Part shown: positions 61,587 to 64,000 of the stretch, piece after piece
Layout of the letters: every line of letters starts with the position of its first letter
Numbering within the stretch: the first letter of the stretch is position 1
Assembly: GCA_036960375.1 (NCBI GenBank)
Contig: JBALVY010000001.1
Location: 496,001-560,000, forward strand
Direction: 5' to 3'
DNA from: CAWVSB01 sp036960375
GTDB lineage: Bacteria; Pseudomonadota; Gammaproteobacteria; Pseudomonadales; CAWVSB01
Length of the DNA stretch: 64,000 nt
Notes under the pieces: generated by a model
The model's database searches: none
What the model saw: the letters and a program-made list of their open reading frames with translations, nothing else
What the model was told of the DNA's origin: nothing
Program-made: the position numbers and the translations under genes

Positions 61587-63047
61587 CTATTGGAGATCCA
61601 GAAATTCAATGGTTCTTCGTTCAAGATAGGGATAAAAAGGATTCCACCTCATGCGTAACATGGCGCTGGGCGATATCAGCAATACGTCATTTTCGCCCCG
61701 CAGAGCCAGATTGCCGAGCGCTACACCGGGGCTGGGTTTAGTAGGTACTCCGCCATAGAGTGGGTCCTCAGCAGGGAAGGGTAGGGCGACATGGGACAGG
61801 GAAAAAATACCCATCGGCCAGCTTAGGTCTATAGCGGTATCGGTGTAGCCTGGTTGGCTTGGAAGCCACCGGCGTTCAACTACCGTATTGTTGGGGTTAT
61901 ATCTGTTGCTAATCAAACTCAACTTAAAGCGAAGGTCTTTGCTTTCACTCAAGGCATTGATCATCCTGGCAAGGTCCACCTTAATCAGGTGCTCAATGTC
62001 GGCCCGGGCATTGATGTCGAAAATAATCAATTCATGCTCTGCCGCAGGGAGACGGTTCAACAAACGATCGACCAGTGCGGGGGCCAATACCGTTGAGTCG
62101 ACTACTGATGTATATGCTTGAATAGGTGGCATGGAATCTAGCTGCCCGCTTTTTGTGTGTTTATCGAGCAGGCGCTGTATTTCTGCGGTAATACGATGAG
62201 ACAGGTCACCTGCGTTGACGGCAAAAGAGCCGTATTTGAACGGGTCGTATTCTGGCAAAATGCTATTCCAGGCAAGCTTCTCCAGCCCTAAGAAATGGCC
62301 CAGTCTGGATTGCCAAATCGCGAAGGCGGCGACCGGTGTTACGCCGATCTCAGGGGAAAGCAATACCAGTCGATCGACAGGATCGAGTTCGGCCTGACCT
62401 AAAGTACTAAGAGCGTAGTGCACAGCCAGTGCGGCACCATTAGAGTAGCCGACAATGTGGATTGGTTTGTCCGGGTGTTGTTCTGCTAAATGGCGGACGG
62501 CGAGTTGCACTGCCGCGGCCATATCCTGCCAGCTAGCTTCGACCAAACCTGATGGCGCCGTACCATGACCAGGAATTCGCAGGCCCAGGACATGGGCATT
62601 TGCTGAGCGCAGGCGTTCGGCCAAGTGCTTGAGGCTGTAGGGCGAGTCAGAAAGACCGTGTAGGAGTAAAACAGTGGCGGACGGATCAACTACCGGCTTC
62701 TCGTAACTCCGGTTCCAATTGGTGGGCCAGCGCTTGGGGTCGGCCAGACTATCGCGCTTATATCGGTTAAGTTTGTCATTTTCCGAGGGGCCAGTACTAT
62801 TGTAGACCTGTTTATCAAGTTGCGAGAATAGTCTGTCCTCCAGCGCGAGATATTCAGAAAAACTCGCTACATCGGAGTGAGTTGTAAACTCTTCGTCCAG
62901 CTCGGCTAGATGCCAGACATCGAGATCGGTACGAGAATTCAACGCCACAACGAAGACCGTTATCAGAGTCAGGGCTACGCCAAGGGCTCCGTAGGCGAGA
63001 AACAGAAGCGTATGTTTTGCTAGTCCGTGGATTCGAAAATTTCCCAT
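61587..63047 (-). CDS. Alpha/beta hydrolase, membrane-anchored
   Basis: 486 residues from the ATG at 63047; in-frame starts up to 63104 would add at most 19 residues, and no ribosome site decides between them. An N-terminal membrane helix (about 11-35) precedes a linker of about 90 residues and the alpha/beta hydrolase domain: VLLLHGLSDSPYSLKHLAERL, GLRIPGHGTAPSG, and the nucleophile Ser in IVGYSNGAALAV. A second acidic/His region is in the C-terminal third. Monoglyceride lipase-like or esterase; substrate unknown. It converges on the TetR gene. Confidence 0.82.
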   Translation of the reverse strand: MGNFRIHGLAKHTLLFLAYGALGVALTLITVFVVALNSRTDLDVWHLAELDEEFTTHSDVASFSEYLALEDRLFSQLDKQVYNSTGPSENDKLNRYKRDSLADPKRWPTNWNRSYEKPVVDPSATVLLLHGLSDSPYSLKHLAERLRSANAHVLGLRIPGHGTAPSGLVEASWQDMAAAVQLAVRHLAEQHPDKPIHIVGYSNGAALAVHYALSTLGQAELDPVDRLVLLSPEIGVTPVAAFAIWQSRLGHFLGLEKLAWNSILPEYDPFKYGSFAVNAGDLSHRITAEIQRLLDKHTKSGQLDSMPPIQAYTSVVDSTVLAPALVDRLLNRLPAAEHELIIFDINARADIEHLIKVDLARMINALSESKDLRFKLSLISNRYNPNNTVVERRWLPSQPGYTDTAIDLSWPMGIFSLSHVALPFPAEDPLYGGVPTKPSPGVALGNLALRGENDVLLISPSAMLRMRWNPFYPYLERRTIEFLDLQ

Positions 63048-63169
63048 ATAGAAGTCAAGCCATATCTGATGTGCTAATACCGATATTAGCACAATCATAA
63101 CCAACCCAGTTTACACTCACACAAGAGATGGATGTAAACTACGGCTATTAACAGAATGGACTCGATAAA

Positions 63170-63859
63170 ATGAAGCTAGCGGTACTAATTGCACTATGTC
63201 TCTTGAATTTTCAGGTCTATGCGGAGTGCGTAATACTTCTGCATGGGCTGGCAAGAACCGAAAGCTCGATGGAAGAAATGCAGCAGAAACTATCGACCAG
63301 CGGATTTGACGTAATAAATTTGGGTTATCCATCTACAGAATACCCGATAGAAATTCTGGCAGAGAAAGCCATTAGGCCGGCGCTGGCTGAATGCCCAAAT
63401 AATTCGGGAGTAAACTTTGTCACACATTCCCTGGGCGGAATTTTAGTGCGGCAATATTTAAGTCAGCATGAGATACCCGAATTAGATCGTGTGGTAATGT
63501 TGGGCCCGCCCAATAAGGGCAGCGAAGTCGTCGATGAGCTTGCAGACACTCCCGGATTCCACTTTATAAATGGAGACGCCGGCTTGCAGCTTGGCACGGG
63601 TGATCTCAGCGTGCCAAATAGCTTGGGCGCAGCAGATTTCGATGTGGGCATCATTGCTGGGAACGAGAGTATCAATTTGATTTTGTCGACATTCATACCC
63701 GATGATAACGACGGGAAAGTATCAGTCGAACGAACCAAGCTGGATGGCATGCGCGATCATCTGGTAATGCCGGTGACGCATACCTTCATGATGCAAAACG
63801 ACGATGTGATAGAGCAGGTTATCTATTACCTGAAGAACGGGAAATTTGAGCGTGAGTAA
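63170..63859 (+). CDS. Secreted alpha/beta hydrolase (lipase/esterase-like)
   Basis: 229 residues with a signal peptide (ends near VYAEC, about 18). Oxyanion segment VILLHGLART, nucleophile Ser in NFVTHSLGGILVRQYL, MLGPPNKGSEVVDEL, and the catalytic His in PVTHTFMM. This is the small alpha/beta hydrolase type found widely in proteobacteria, near triacylglycerol lipases. It is divergent from the previous hydrolase with about 120 bp between them. The last 141 bases of the window after this gene hold nothing recognisable. Confidence 0.88.
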   Translation: MKLAVLIALCLLNFQVYAECVILLHGLARTESSMEEMQQKLSTSGFDVINLGYPSTEYPIEILAEKAIRPALAECPNNSGVNFVTHSLGGILVRQYLSQHEIPELDRVVMLGPPNKGSEVVDELADTPGFHFINGDAGLQLGTGDLSVPNSLGAADFDVGIIAGNESINLILSTFIPDDNDGKVSVERTKLDGMRDHLVMPVTHTFMMQNDDVIEQVIYYLKNGKFERE

Positions 63860-64000
63860 TACCGAGGTGTTTGATATCTGAGGCTACACATTGGTTTTGA
63901 TATCATCCATGATAGATCACCATATTTTAAATGGGGTATCCAGCTACAATTTTACGACCGTACTGAAACTCAACAACGATAATATGCCATTTTGAACTAT

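Overview
The window looks like chromosomal DNA of a marine or aquatic gammaproteobacterium that degrades polysaccharides, with the gene types expected of Cellvibrionales or Alteromonadales. The evidence is two very large TonB-dependent receptors, lipoprotein glycoside hydrolases, FucP- and GPH-type sugar symporters, and flavin halogenases next to receptors with SapC and cupin-like partners. No rRNA, tRNA, transposase, phage gene or CRISPR array was seen. About 54 kb (4-58.5 kb) reads as one large carbohydrate utilisation region, flanked by ordinary chromosomal genes.

Layout. 1-3.9 kb: a MacAB-like ABC exporter operon on the minus strand, cut by the left edge. 4-12.1 kb: a beta-glucoside module (FucP-like sugar symporter, GH1, GPH symporter with an extra domain, LacI-type regulator, GH3 lipoprotein). 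12.2-22 kb: a minus-strand block with a secreted protein made of two repeated domains, a PL38/PL5-like lyase, GH88, a second GH3, a periplasmic-type molybdenum hydroxylase (two subunits) and a DUF3313-like protein. 22.6-31.7 kb: TonB receptor 1, three flavin-halogenase-family proteins (the middle one lacking the catalytic residues) and a GH5 endoglucanase. 31.7-38.2 kb: GlcG-like protein, aldo/keto reductase, SDR, LysR regulator, then DUF4861-kduI-kduD. 38.4-45.8 kb: TonB receptor 2, SapC, JmjC/cupin-like protein, a fourth halogenase, and a DUF6445-like protein with a possible HxD...H...R iron site. 45.9-51.0 kb: GPH symporter, GH94 (probably cellobionic acid phosphorylase), gluconokinase and a CBM9-like secreted protein. 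51.3-58.5 kb: PL14-like lyase, SSS symporter, split YeeE/YedE pair, TRAP transporter and KDG kinase. 58.7-64 kb: metallo-beta-lactamase-fold protein, crotonase, TetR regulator and two alpha/beta hydrolases.

How it fits together. The enzymes point to a glucose- and glucuronate-containing beta-glycan, or a mixture of cellulose-like glucan and (partly oxidised) glucuronan. The lyases and GH88 would release unsaturated uronate, which passes through KduI, KduD and KdgK to KDPG. GH5, GH3 and GH1 would release cello-oligosaccharides and glucose. GH94 and gluconokinase would take cellobionate to glucose-1-phosphate and 6-phosphogluconate.

The main new observation is a conserved element of about 41 bp, always in the same orientation relative to the downstream gene, in seven intergenic regions: before both TonB receptors, both lyases, the two-domain repeat protein, the aldo/keto reductase and the SDR/LysR pair. 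This suggests one regulon. The LysR regulator, whose start lies 25 bp from one copy, is the obvious candidate. A separate set of LacI-type palindromes marks the beta-glucoside genes and also TonB receptor 2. The other notable items are the four-member halogenase set with an inactive-looking member, and the molybdenum oxidase placed inside the lyase/GH operon.
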